This document shows, piece after piece, positions 38,603 through 47,177 of a stretch of DNA of 64,000 bases. Numbering within the stretch: position 1 is the first letter of the stretch; every line of letters begins with the position of its first letter. Both the position numbers and the translations under genes were made by a program. Location of the stretch: contig CANMPL010000001.1 of the NCBI GenBank assembly GCA_947499715.1, positions 528,501 through 592,500 of the forward strand. Direction: 5' to 3'. Under the pieces are notes generated by a model, which ran no database searches, was not told where the DNA came from, and worked only from the letters and a program-made list of their open reading frames with translations. The DNA is from an uncultured Paracoccaceae bacterium (GTDB lineage Bacteria; Pseudomonadota; Alphaproteobacteria; Rhodobacterales; Rhodobacteraceae).

Positions 38603-38618
38603 ACAGGACGCCCTGCCC

Positions 38619-39440
38619 ATGTCGGACGCTGCACAGACCGAGACCTTGTTGGAGGTCAATAATATCGAGGTGATTTATAATCACGTCATCCTTGTGCTGA
38701 AGGGTGTCAGCCTGACGGTGCCCAAGGGCGGGATTACCGCGCTGTTGGGCGGCAATGGTGCAGGCAAGACAACGACGCTCAAGGCGATTTCCAACCTGCT
38801 GCATTCCGAGCGCGGCGAGGTGACGAAGGGCACGATCCACTATCGCGGTGACCGGGTGCAGGACAGCAGCCCCTCTGATCTGGTGAAGCGCGGTGTCATT
38901 CAGGTGATGGAAGGGCGCCATTGTTTTGAGCATCTGACGATCGAGGAGAACCTGATGACCGGCGCCTATACAAGGCGCGACGGGTCTAGGAAAGTCAGCG
39001 AAGATCTGGATCTGGTTTATACCTATTTCCCCCGGCTGAAAGAGCGGCGGAAATCTCAGGCCGGTTATACGTCAGGTGGCGAGCAACAGATGTGTGCGAT
39101 TGGGCGCGCGCTGATGAGCCGCCCGGAGACGATTCTGCTGGACGAGCCGAGCATGGGCCTTGCGCCGCAACTGGTGGAAGAGATCTTTACCATCGTGAAG
39201 AATTTGAATGAGCAGGAGGGCGTGTCGTTCCTGCTGGCCGAGCAGAACACCAATGTGGCGCTGCGGTTTGCGCACCACGGCTATATTCTGGAAAGCGGCC
39301 GCGTCGTGATGGAAGGCCCAGCGGCCGAATTGCGCGAGAACCCGGATGTGAAGGAGTTCTATCTGGGGATGTCGGACGAGGGCCGTAAGTCGTTTCGCGA
39401 TGTGCGGTCATATCGGAGGCGCAAGCGCTGGTTGGCGTGA
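38619..39440 (+). CDS. livF: Liv-type ABC transporter ATP-binding protein
   Basis: VSLTVPKGGITALLGGNGAGKTTTLKAISNLL; SGGEQQMCAIGRALMSRPETILLDEPSMGLAPQLVEEIF. Confidence 0.92.
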   Translation: MSDAAQTETLLEVNNIEVIYNHVILVLKGVSLTVPKGGITALLGGNGAGKTTTLKAISNLLHSERGEVTKGTIHYRGDRVQDSSPSDLVKRGVIQVMEGRHCFEHLTIEENLMTGAYTRRDGSRKVSEDLDLVYTYFPRLKERRKSQAGYTSGGEQQMCAIGRALMSRPETILLDEPSMGLAPQLVEEIFTIVKNLNEQEGVSFLLAEQNTNVALRFAHHGYILESGRVVMEGPAAELRENPDVKEFYLGMSDEGRKSFRDVRSYRRRKRWLA

Positions 39441-39917
39441 GCGGCGCTTCGGACGAAGCTTCCATTTACCGCCTCACACCGCCAGCGACGTGCGGTTCAT
39501 CAAATCCTTCGCATTTGCCGTAATTTTGCCTTGTTTGTGTGCGAATTTCACCTTGTTCGATAGGGCCGCTGAGTGAGAATGATATGACAGACTGGGACAA
39601 CGCAGATCCAAATAGTGAATACAACAAGTGGGCAAACTGGACGATGAATCCGCCGCGCCCCGCGACACCTTGGGTCAAATATTCTTCTGCGCTTGCGTTC
39701 TGTTTGACTGCCAGCATTCATATGGTTGGGACTGTCCCGTTCGTCTGAGACGCCTCGCAGTCATTCCCAGGTTGGTGCGTTTCGGGTTCAAAGCCGTCAA
39801 TCATCATGACAGGTTACCGGCTGACGATCGGCTGATATCGCATATCGCGCACTGCTCCCCCTAGCTTTCCCTTGTCCGCCCCGGCACGATGCCGGGAGCA
39901 ATGGACAGGAGACCGCG

Positions 39918-41117
39918 ATGACCACTTTTTACGATGATCTGGAGACCCGGACCGCGCAAGCCAGGGAGGCTGCGCAGACTGCGGCACTTCGAGAGCAGAT
40001 CAAAAGAGTGGAGGCTGCAGAGCGGTCGTGTCTGGCAGGCGGGGATCAGGTAAAGACGTTGGACGACCTGCCTCGCCTGTCGGTGCTTCGTAAAAGCCAG
40101 TTGGTCGTTTGGCAGGCAGAGGATCCGCCCTTTGGCGGCATCCCGGTGCAGAACATCAGCCACATTTTTCAAAGCCCCGGTCCGATCTATGAACCGGGTG
40201 GAAATGGCCATGATTGGTGGCGGTTTGCGCGGTTTTTGCATGCCTGCGGGATTGGCAAGGACGACGTGATCCAGAACTGCTTTGGCTATCATTTGACGCC
40301 TGCGGGCACGATGTTTGAAAACGGCGCGCGGGCCGTCGGGGCGACGGTTTTGCCGGCTGGCACTGGTCAGACAGAGTTGCAGGTGCAGGCGGCCAAGGCG
40401 GCGGGTGTGACGGCCTATGCCGGGACGCCGGATTATCTGAAAGTCATTTTGGAAAAGGCCGATGAGATGGGGGTGGCCCTTGGCATCACCAAGGCCGCGG
40501 TGTCGGGTGGCGCGCTTTTCCCCAGTTTGCGCGATTGGTATGCGGCGCGGGGGATCACTTGTCTGCAATGTTATGCCACCGCCGATCTGGGAATGATCGC
40601 CTATGAGACGATGGTGGGTGAGGGGATGATCCTGGATGAGGGTGTGATCGTCGAGATTGTCACCCCCGGCACTGGCGAACCTGTCCCACCGGGTGAGGTG
40701 GGCGAGGTGATCGTTACCAGTCTGAACCCGGACTATCCGCTGATCCGGTTTGCCACCGGCGACATGAGCGCGGTCATGGAAGGCGAAAGCCCATGCGGGC
40801 GGACCAATACGCGGATCAAAGGCTGGATGGGGCGCGCCGATCAGACCACCAAGATCAAGGGCATGTTTGTGCGCCCTGAACAGGTCGCCGCTTTGGTGGC
40901 CAAGACCGGGGCCGCGCGCGCCCGCGTCATTGCCGACCGGGATGGTGAGACCGACACGATGGCTGTCAGTTTTGAGGGGGAAAACCTTGATGCGGCGACC
41001 CTTGCGGGTGCGGTGAAGGATGTCCTGAAATTGAAGGGCGAGGTTGCTATTGTCGCGCCGGGAACGCTGCCGCGCGATGGCCTCGTGATTGAGGATCGCC
41101 GGACATACGAGACCTAA
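39918..41117 (+). CDS. phenylacetate-CoA ligase-like AMP-binding protein
   Basis: PaaK-like: LDDLPRLSVLRKSQLV...GGALFPSLRDWYAARGITCLQCYATADLGMIAYE...LIRFATGDMSAVM...GWMGRADQTTKIKGMFVRPEQV. Confidence 0.85.
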   Translation: MTTFYDDLETRTAQAREAAQTAALREQIKRVEAAERSCLAGGDQVKTLDDLPRLSVLRKSQLVVWQAEDPPFGGIPVQNISHIFQSPGPIYEPGGNGHDWWRFARFLHACGIGKDDVIQNCFGYHLTPAGTMFENGARAVGATVLPAGTGQTELQVQAAKAAGVTAYAGTPDYLKVILEKADEMGVALGITKAAVSGGALFPSLRDWYAARGITCLQCYATADLGMIAYETMVGEGMILDEGVIVEIVTPGTGEPVPPGEVGEVIVTSLNPDYPLIRFATGDMSAVMEGESPCGRTNTRIKGWMGRADQTTKIKGMFVRPEQVAALVAKTGAARARVIADRDGETDTMAVSFEGENLDAATLAGAVKDVLKLKGEVAIVAPGTLPRDGLVIEDRRTYET

Positions 41118-41136
41118 ACCAAGAAGGGGTGCCAAC

Positions 41137-42795
41137 ATGCGCCGATTGCTTTTGACGACTTGCCTGACTTTCGGGTTCAGCCCTGCGCTGGCGGAAGATG
41201 CCGCCTTGCTGCTGGGTATTGAGCGGTATGAAACATTGGATCGTGTGGTTGAAGGCACCGCGCTTTTGCAAGCGACGACCAAGCTGGAGCGGGCCGGTTT
41301 CACGGTGATGGCAGGCGCAAATTCGGAACGAAATGATATGCGCCCATTGGCATTCGCATTTCAGCGGGAGGTTGAAAGCGCGGATCGTCTTGTCGCAGCG
41401 GTGTCCGGTCGGTTTGCGACCGATGGCACCAGATCGTGGCTCATGGCGAGCAACATGACAACGCCAAGGCTGTTTAATGTTGGTGATAAATCCGTCGCTC
41501 TTGAGGCCATATTGCACTTGCTGGGAGAGACGCCTGGTCGCGCGATCCTGATGATCGGTGAGGTGGCGGGCGACGATGAGGTCTATGACGGAGAGCTTCG
41601 GGCCGGGATCGGGCCGCTGAAGATTCCGCAAGGCGTCACAATCATCAGGGGCCGTCCGGGTGCGATTGCAGAGCTGTTGGAAAACGCTGTCGCGGGTCCG
41701 GGTGTTGATGTGTTGCAGCAAGCGCGACGCACACGGGGCGTCAGGGTCGACGGATATCAACCCAATGCGCTGGTGATGACGCCACGCAATGCGACACGCT
41801 CGGTTCAACCCGAAGCGCCAAATGGCACCGATCCAAACAATATGTTGGACCAAACCGCGTGGGACGAAGCAGTCAAGCAGAACAGTGCGCAGGGGTATTT
41901 GGCCTATATGGCGCGGTTCCCGCAGGGGCGGTATCTGGAAGAGGCCCGCGAAAAGCTGGCTGAGATCCGGGAGGAGCCGAACCGCGCGGCACGGCTGGCG
42001 GAAGAAGCGCTTGCGCTTAGTCGTCAGGCGCGGCGGGCCATTCAGCGCGATTTGAACGTGTTGGACTACAACACGCGTGGCATCGACGGGATCTTTGGAC
42101 CCGGCACGCGCAGGGCGGTCACGAATTGGCAGCAGCAAAACGGGCTTAGCCAGACCGGCTATCTGAATGCGAACCAGATCGTGCGGCTTGATGCGCAAGC
42201 CAGCCGTCGCGCGGCAGAGCTTGAGGCAGAGGCCGAGCGCCAGCGCCAGGCCGAAGAGCGCCGCGACCGCGCCTATTGGGAAGAAACCGGGACGCGCGGG
42301 AACGAAGCAGGATATCGGGCCTATCTGCAAAAATACCCCGATGGGTTGTTTTCCAATCAGGCAACGGAGCGGTTGGGCCAGATCCAAGAGGCCAAGCGTC
42401 AACGCGCCCAAGCCGAGGAGCGCGAAGCATGGGACCGCGCCCGCAATCGCGGAACCACTGAAAGCTATCGCACCTATATCGACCAATATCCCAACGGGTC
42501 ATTTGTGGATGAGGCGCGGGCACGCATTGAACAGACCGAGCAGAACAATTCCAACGCGCCGAATCGAAGCCGGGCAGAGGCAGAGGAAGAGCAGTTGGGG
42601 CTTGATCCGATCACGCTGCGGCTGATCGAAGCAAAATTGCAGCAGCTTGGGCTTGAACCGGGGGCCGTAGACGGCCGCATTGACGGGCAGACCCGGCGCG
42701 CGATCCGGCGTTATCAGCGCGACCGAGAGCTGGAGCGCAGTGGATTCCTTGACTCAACGACCGTGTCGCGGCTTTTGCGTGATGCCTTCCGTTAG
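41137..42795 (+). CDS. secreted caspase-like (apparently catalytically dead) / peptidoglycan-binding domain protein
   Basis: Signal peptide MRRLLLTTCLTFGFSPALA; caspase-fold N-terminus ALLLGIERYETLDRV...; PG-binding repeats LNVLDYNTRGIDGIFGPGTRRAVTNWQQQNGL and LQQLGLEPGAVDGRIDGQTRRAIRRYQRD. Confidence 0.8.
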   Translation: MRRLLLTTCLTFGFSPALAEDAALLLGIERYETLDRVVEGTALLQATTKLERAGFTVMAGANSERNDMRPLAFAFQREVESADRLVAAVSGRFATDGTRSWLMASNMTTPRLFNVGDKSVALEAILHLLGETPGRAILMIGEVAGDDEVYDGELRAGIGPLKIPQGVTIIRGRPGAIAELLENAVAGPGVDVLQQARRTRGVRVDGYQPNALVMTPRNATRSVQPEAPNGTDPNNMLDQTAWDEAVKQNSAQGYLAYMARFPQGRYLEEAREKLAEIREEPNRAARLAEEALALSRQARRAIQRDLNVLDYNTRGIDGIFGPGTRRAVTNWQQQNGLSQTGYLNANQIVRLDAQASRRAAELEAEAERQRQAEERRDRAYWEETGTRGNEAGYRAYLQKYPDGLFSNQATERLGQIQEAKRQRAQAEEREAWDRARNRGTTESYRTYIDQYPNGSFVDEARARIEQTEQNNSNAPNRSRAEAEEEQLGLDPITLRLIEAKLQQLGLEPGAVDGRIDGQTRRAIRRYQRDRELERSGFLDSTTVSRLLRDAFR

Positions 42796-43252
42796 GATCC
42801 TGCCACTTTCCGCGGTGCCCGAATGGCACGCGGAGGTGGCGGACATTCTGTGCGCCACATGGCCTGACTATTATGGTCCCGGTGGTGATGGCGATGCGGC
42901 GGCGCATGTGACCGCGCGCGCCGAGGATCAGGATCTGCCGGTGGGCTTTGCCGCGATCACGCAAAGCGCGCTGGGCACCGCCACATTGGGTGCGCAGAGT
43001 TTTGGATCACGGCCCGCAGATCGTGGGCCATGGTTGATTGGTCTGGCGGTGATGCCAGCGGCACGTCATCGCGGGATCGGCACCGCGTTGGTCGCGGCGG
43101 TCGAAGACTATGCCCGCAGCACCGGCGCACGCGACATTTTTGCGACGACACGCACCGCGACAGGCCTTTTGAAGCGCCGCGGCTGGGCCGTCATCCGCGA
43201 TGTGGCCGATGACGAAGCGCAGCTTTGGCAGGTCTGCGCCAAACGGTTATGA
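42782..43252 (+). CDS. GNAT family N-acetyltransferase
   Basis: WLIGLAVMPAARHRGIGTALVAAVEDYARSTGARDIFATTRTATGLLKRRGW acetyl-CoA binding motif A. Confidence 0.87.
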   Translation: MPSVRILPLSAVPEWHAEVADILCATWPDYYGPGGDGDAAAHVTARAEDQDLPVGFAAITQSALGTATLGAQSFGSRPADRGPWLIGLAVMPAARHRGIGTALVAAVEDYARSTGARDIFATTRTATGLLKRRGWAVIRDVADDEAQLWQVCAKRL

Positions 43253-43253
43253 C

Positions 43254-44465
43254 CTAGGGTGCCGGAACATATCGTTCCATCAACAGGCGGACGGTGCCTC
43301 GACCGGAATCCAGTTGCTTGACCGCCAGCAGGAACCCGCCATTGGAGATGCGTGCGGCGATCATGCTGTCCAAGCCACCGGCGGAATCGTCGTTGATTTC
43401 GATTTGCCGACCAAGATCGTCATAAAGCGCGATCCAGGGATCAACGCCACTGCCTGCGCCAATCGCCTCGATCAGCACGAGGCCGGGGTCGGAGACGGTG
43501 AAGCTGAACCAAGTGGCGGTATCGGTGACCTGTTCATCGCGGCGCAGGCGATTTGACAGGGTGCCAAGGTCCGTGATCGCGATGGTCCCATCAAGTGGCG
43601 GCGCGGCCTCTCCGCTGGCGTAAAGGGCGGCAATGGCGGCTTGTGGATCATAGACAGAGACCGCGACGTCAACGGGCGCGTCGCCATCATCCAATGCGGC
43701 CACTTGCAGGCAATAATCGCCCGCAGGCAGGCCGTCGGTGAAATCAAGCTGGCTATCAAGGCCGTTGAAATCGTCGTTTTCGCCAAGCACCGTGTTGTTG
43801 GCATCAAACAGGGTGATGACGGTATCTGCCGCTTCATTTGCCGCCGTCACCGTGATCGGTGTCGGGGCGGCAAGCGAAAAGCCCCAGAAAGGCGTGGCGT
43901 TGGCGCTGCCGGTCCCGGTCAGTGGGCCATCAAGGGTGCCAAGGGGCGCGGCATCGCCGCAGCTGCCGCTCACGGCGGGGGGCGAACCCGTGCTGCCTGT
44001 TCCGGCCCCGGTTGTCAGCGCCTCTTGGTCGGAACGACCGATGCGGACAAAGGCTGTCATTGGCGCACCATCATAGCTTGCCATGTTCAGGCAATAGGTT
44101 CCGGGCTGAAGGGACAGTTCTGCGCGTGCGGCACCGTTGCCACCCGAATCATCGTCGGACACCACGATATTGCCGTCTGCATCAAACAGATCGAAGGCCG
44201 GGTCGCCATTGCCACGGCCTGCGGCCTCGACCCGGACGTCCGTTGGCGCGGACAGCGAAAAGAGCGAAACATGCTGATTGCCAGACAGGACAAGGGCCAT
44301 TTGTTCGCGGTAAGCGTCAGCAGTGGAGATATCAGAGGCGGCCTCTGACCCGCCGATCCATTGGCCGTCTGTGCCTGCACCACCGCAATAGTCTTGCGCC
44401 TGAGCCGTGCCTGCCACAAGCGCCAAGGCGCTGGCGATCATGGTGCGTTTGGGGGTGATGAGCAT
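43254..44465 (-). CDS. secreted protein with pre-peptidase C-terminal (PPC)-like domains
   Basis: Signal peptide; repeated FDLFDADGNIVVSDDDSGGNGAARAELSLQPGTYCLNM / ITLFDANNTVLGENDDFNGLDSQLDFTDGLPAGDYCLQV / IALYDDLGRQIEINDDSAGGLDS. Confidence 0.75.
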   Translation of the reverse strand: MLITPKRTMIASALALVAGTAQAQDYCGGAGTDGQWIGGSEAASDISTADAYREQMALVLSGNQHVSLFSLSAPTDVRVEAAGRGNGDPAFDLFDADGNIVVSDDDSGGNGAARAELSLQPGTYCLNMASYDGAPMTAFVRIGRSDQEALTTGAGTGSTGSPPAVSGSCGDAAPLGTLDGPLTGTGSANATPFWGFSLAAPTPITVTAANEAADTVITLFDANNTVLGENDDFNGLDSQLDFTDGLPAGDYCLQVAALDDGDAPVDVAVSVYDPQAAIAALYASGEAAPPLDGTIAITDLGTLSNRLRRDEQVTDTATWFSFTVSDPGLVLIEAIGAGSGVDPWIALYDDLGRQIEINDDSAGGLDSMIAARISNGGFLLAVKQLDSGRGTVRLLMERYVPAP

Positions 44466-44567
44466 GGGCGGACCTCTTTGACTTACTGATTTGCAGCCAG
44501 CCTAGGGGCAAATGGCGATATGATCTACCCAGCGGTTCAGCAGTGTTTGCGCAAAAGAAAAGGCCGC

Positions 44568-44590
44568 GCCCCGAAGGGCACGGCCTTTGA
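44568..44590 (-). terminator. Rho-independent terminator of rpmJ
   Basis: Minus strand AAAGGCCGTGCCCTTCGGGGCGCGGCCTTTTCTTTT. Confidence 0.75.
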
Positions 44591-44607
44591 TCTGATGTCG
44601 CTGCGGT

Positions 44608-44733
44608 TTAGCCCTGGCGGGCTTTGAACCGACGCTGCGTCTTGTTGATCACATAGACGCGGCCCTTGCGGCGCACGATGCGGCAATCGCGGTGGCGCTG
44701 CTTGAGCGAGCGGAGGGAGTTGCGAACCTTCAT
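44608..44733 (-). CDS. rpmJ: 50S ribosomal protein L36
   Basis: 41-aa minus-strand translation [41 protein letters not shown]; absent from the supplied ORF track because it is short. Confidence 0.95.
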   Translation of the reverse strand: MKVRNSLRSLKQRHRDCRIVRRKGRVYVINKTQRRFKARQG

Positions 44734-44812
44734 GGGTTGGCTTCCTTATCTCTGTCGCGGCGCGCGGATTGCGCCGAAGTTGCGTTTTGGGCCCGAATGG
44801 ACCCGCGAATTC

Positions 44813-44887
44813 TGGTGGACGATACTGGGATCGAACCAGTGACCCCTTCGATGTCAACGAAGTGCTCTACCGCTGAGCTAATCATCC
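44813..44887 (-). tRNA. tRNA-Val (anticodon GAC)
   Basis: GGATGATTAGCTCAGCGGTAGAGCACTTCGTTGACATCGAAGGGGTCACTGGTTCGATCCCAGTATCGTCCACCA; acceptor stem pairs, GAC in the anticodon loop, encoded CCA. Confidence 0.95.
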
Positions 44888-45039
44888 ATGTCCTTTGCGA
44901 ATCGACGTCCTATAACGAAATAGGACGCGGGTTGATCCGCGTCGGTCAACCGGGTCTATAAAAGGATCGTGTCAGGGGATCAAGGGCTTTTGGTATTGAT
45001 ACGAAACGCGCTAGGCTAGGGGCAGGAAGGGCGATATTT

Positions 45040-45903
45040 ATGCGCCATATGGCATTTGAACTGACGCGACCGAAAGACCGCACAACTTGCGTTGTTTTTG
45101 CCTCGCCCCATAGCGGGCGGGACTATCCGGCGTCGTTTTTGGCCCGCGCACAGCTGGATGAGCGCGAGATCCGGTCATCCGAGGACGCGTTTGTCGATCA
45201 GCTGTTTGATGTGGCCCCCAATCATGGCGCGCCATTTCTGACCGCTTGTGCGCCACGGGCCTATGTCGATTTGAACCGCGCGCCCGAGGAATTGGACCCC
45301 GCGTTGATTGATGGTGTGCGGCGATTGTCACATAATCCAAGGGTCGCCAGCGGTTTGGGTGTGATTCCCCGCGTCGTCAGCAATGGCCGGGCGATCTATC
45401 GGGGCAAAATCTCGCTTGAGCAGGCGCATGGCCGGATTACCCGGCATTGGCGGCCCTATCACGACCAGTTGCAGACCCTGCTGGATGAAAGCCGCAATGC
45501 TTTCGGCGAGGCGATTCTGGTCGATTGCCATTCGATGCCGCATGAGGCGCTGGATAATGTTGGTGTCGCAGGTGGCGTGCGCCCTGATGTGGTGCTGGGT
45601 GATCGCTTTGGTGCGGCTGCCGCGGGTCATGTGGTGGAACAGATCGAGGCCGCATTTGCCAGTGCAGGCCTGCGGGTCGCGCGGAATATGCCCTTTGCCG
45701 GGGCGTATATCGCGCAGCAATACGGGCGCCCCTCGCGGCAACAGCACGCGGTCCAGATCGAAGTGGACCGCGCGCTATATATGAACGAGCGGACATTGCA
45801 GCCAAACGGCAATTTCGCCACCTTCCGTGCATTGCTGGCCGGTGTCATCGCCGAAATCGCAGAGATTGGCAGCGCGACACCACGGCGCGTCGCCGCAGAG
45901 TAG
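45040..45903 (+). CDS. N-formylglutamate amidohydrolase family protein
   Basis: VVFASPHSGRDYPASFLARAQLDEREIRSSEDAFVDQLF...RAYVDLNRAPEELDP...ILVDCHSMPHEA. Confidence 0.9.
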   Translation: MRHMAFELTRPKDRTTCVVFASPHSGRDYPASFLARAQLDEREIRSSEDAFVDQLFDVAPNHGAPFLTACAPRAYVDLNRAPEELDPALIDGVRRLSHNPRVASGLGVIPRVVSNGRAIYRGKISLEQAHGRITRHWRPYHDQLQTLLDESRNAFGEAILVDCHSMPHEALDNVGVAGGVRPDVVLGDRFGAAAAGHVVEQIEAAFASAGLRVARNMPFAGAYIAQQYGRPSRQQHAVQIEVDRALYMNERTLQPNGNFATFRALLAGVIAEIAEIGSATPRRVAAE

Positions 45904-45926
45904 GGTGGGCAATCCGCCCAAAGTCC

Positions 45927-46208
45927 TTAGCCCAGAACAACGATGTCCGATTGCCCCGCGCCGCGCCGCAGGGCGTGAATGTCGGCAAGGGCCGGGTCAT
46001 TGATCCAATTCTGTGCCGCATCCGCGTCGGGGAAGGTCAGCACGGCAACGGTGTCATGCAGCGCTGGCGCGCCGTCTATCGCGGTGAGGGCGCGGCTGGC
46101 ACCGGCGACTGCACCGCCATGTTTGGCAAGCGCTTCGCCCGCGACGTCACGGTAGGCTGCAAACTTATCAAGATCGGTGATCGTGAGATGTGCGATGGCG
46201 TAGGTCAT
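45927..46208 (-). CDS. DUF1330 domain-containing protein
   Basis: MTYAIAHLTITDLDKFAAYRDVAGEALAKHGGAVAGASRALTAIDG...VLTFPDADAAQNWINDPALADIHALR. Confidence 0.85.
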   Translation of the reverse strand: MTYAIAHLTITDLDKFAAYRDVAGEALAKHGGAVAGASRALTAIDGAPALHDTVAVLTFPDADAAQNWINDPALADIHALRRGAGQSDIVVLG

Positions 46209-46304
46209 GATGTGTCCTTTGATTTGTGATGCCTCAGAAGTAGGCAGGCAGCGCACTTGCGTAAACGCGTGTCTTTGCATCACGCATGTGCAATAATGCA
46301 TGGT

Positions 46305-47177
46305 ATGGATATCAGTTGGGATGATTTGCGCACGGTCTTGGCGTTGGTGCGCGGCGGGACCCTGGCCGCGGCAGCACAGGATCTGGGCGTCGCCTATACC
46401 ACCGTCGCGCGGCGGATCGCACGAGTGGAGGCTGCGATGGGCGTGACCCTGTTTGAGCGGTTGGCCGATGGTTACAAGCCGACCGAGACGGCCAAACTGG
46501 TGGCAGAGCACGCCGCCCAGATGGAGCAGTCACAAGACGCGCTGTTGCGCGGGGTTTCGGGCCGCGACAAACGGCTGACCGGAACGCTGACAATCACTGC
46601 GCCGCAATTGCTGATCGGTCCGGCGCTTGGACCCGCGATTGATGCGTTTTGCAAAACCTATCCCGAGGTGCGGCTGGACGTGAGGGCGACGAACACGCCG
46701 CTGGATCTAACCCGTCGCGAAGCGGATCTGGCGATCCGGATCAGCCGGGAACCCGGTGACAGTTTGATGGGGCTGCGGTTGGTGGAACAACAGACAGCGG
46801 CCTTTGCAGCACCCGACGTCGCGGACCGCATCGCGCAGGACCACCAAAGCCCGGTCGATTGGTTGAATTACGCAGCCTTTGAAGATGTGCCCAAGGGCAT
46901 CGACTCAAGCTGGCCCAACCATCGGGTCAGGATCAGGTTTGACGATATGGTTGCCATTCTGGGAGCGGCGCAGGCGGGGCTGGGCGTGGCGCGGGTGCCG
47001 TTCTTTTTGGGCCGCACAACGGCAGGGCTCGTGCAGGTGCCGGTGCTGCCGCCGCAACCCTATATGGACATCTGGATCGTGGCGCACCGCGACGTCTGGC
47101 CGTCGGCCAAAGTCACGGCGTTCCGCGAAATCCTGACGACTCATATGCGGGCAAACCGCGGGCTTTACGTGGCCTGA
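46305..47177 (+). CDS. LysR family transcriptional regulator
   Basis: MDISWDDLRTVLALVRGGTLAAAAQDLGVAYTTVARRIARVEAAMGVTLFER. Confidence 0.9.
   Translation: MDISWDDLRTVLALVRGGTLAAAAQDLGVAYTTVARRIARVEAAMGVTLFERLADGYKPTETAKLVAEHAAQMEQSQDALLRGVSGRDKRLTGTLTITAPQLLIGPALGPAIDAFCKTYPEVRLDVRATNTPLDLTRREADLAIRISREPGDSLMGLRLVEQQTAAFAAPDVADRIAQDHQSPVDWLNYAAFEDVPKGIDSSWPNHRVRIRFDDMVAILGAAQAGLGVARVPFFLGRTTAGLVQVPVLPPQPYMDIWIVAHRDVWPSAKVTAFREILTTHMRANRGLYVA

Noticed and set aside
39583-39747. Small ORF MTDWDNADPNSEYNKWANWTMNPPRPATPWVKYSSALAFCLTASIHMVGTVPFV
   Set aside because: Possible small membrane protein, but no clear RBS, family or operon support; left out of the features.
39861-42486. Long minus-strand ORFs (480 and 479 aa) opposite the PaaK-like ligase and pseudo-caspase genes
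   Set aside because: Compositional artefacts overlapping well-supported plus-strand genes.
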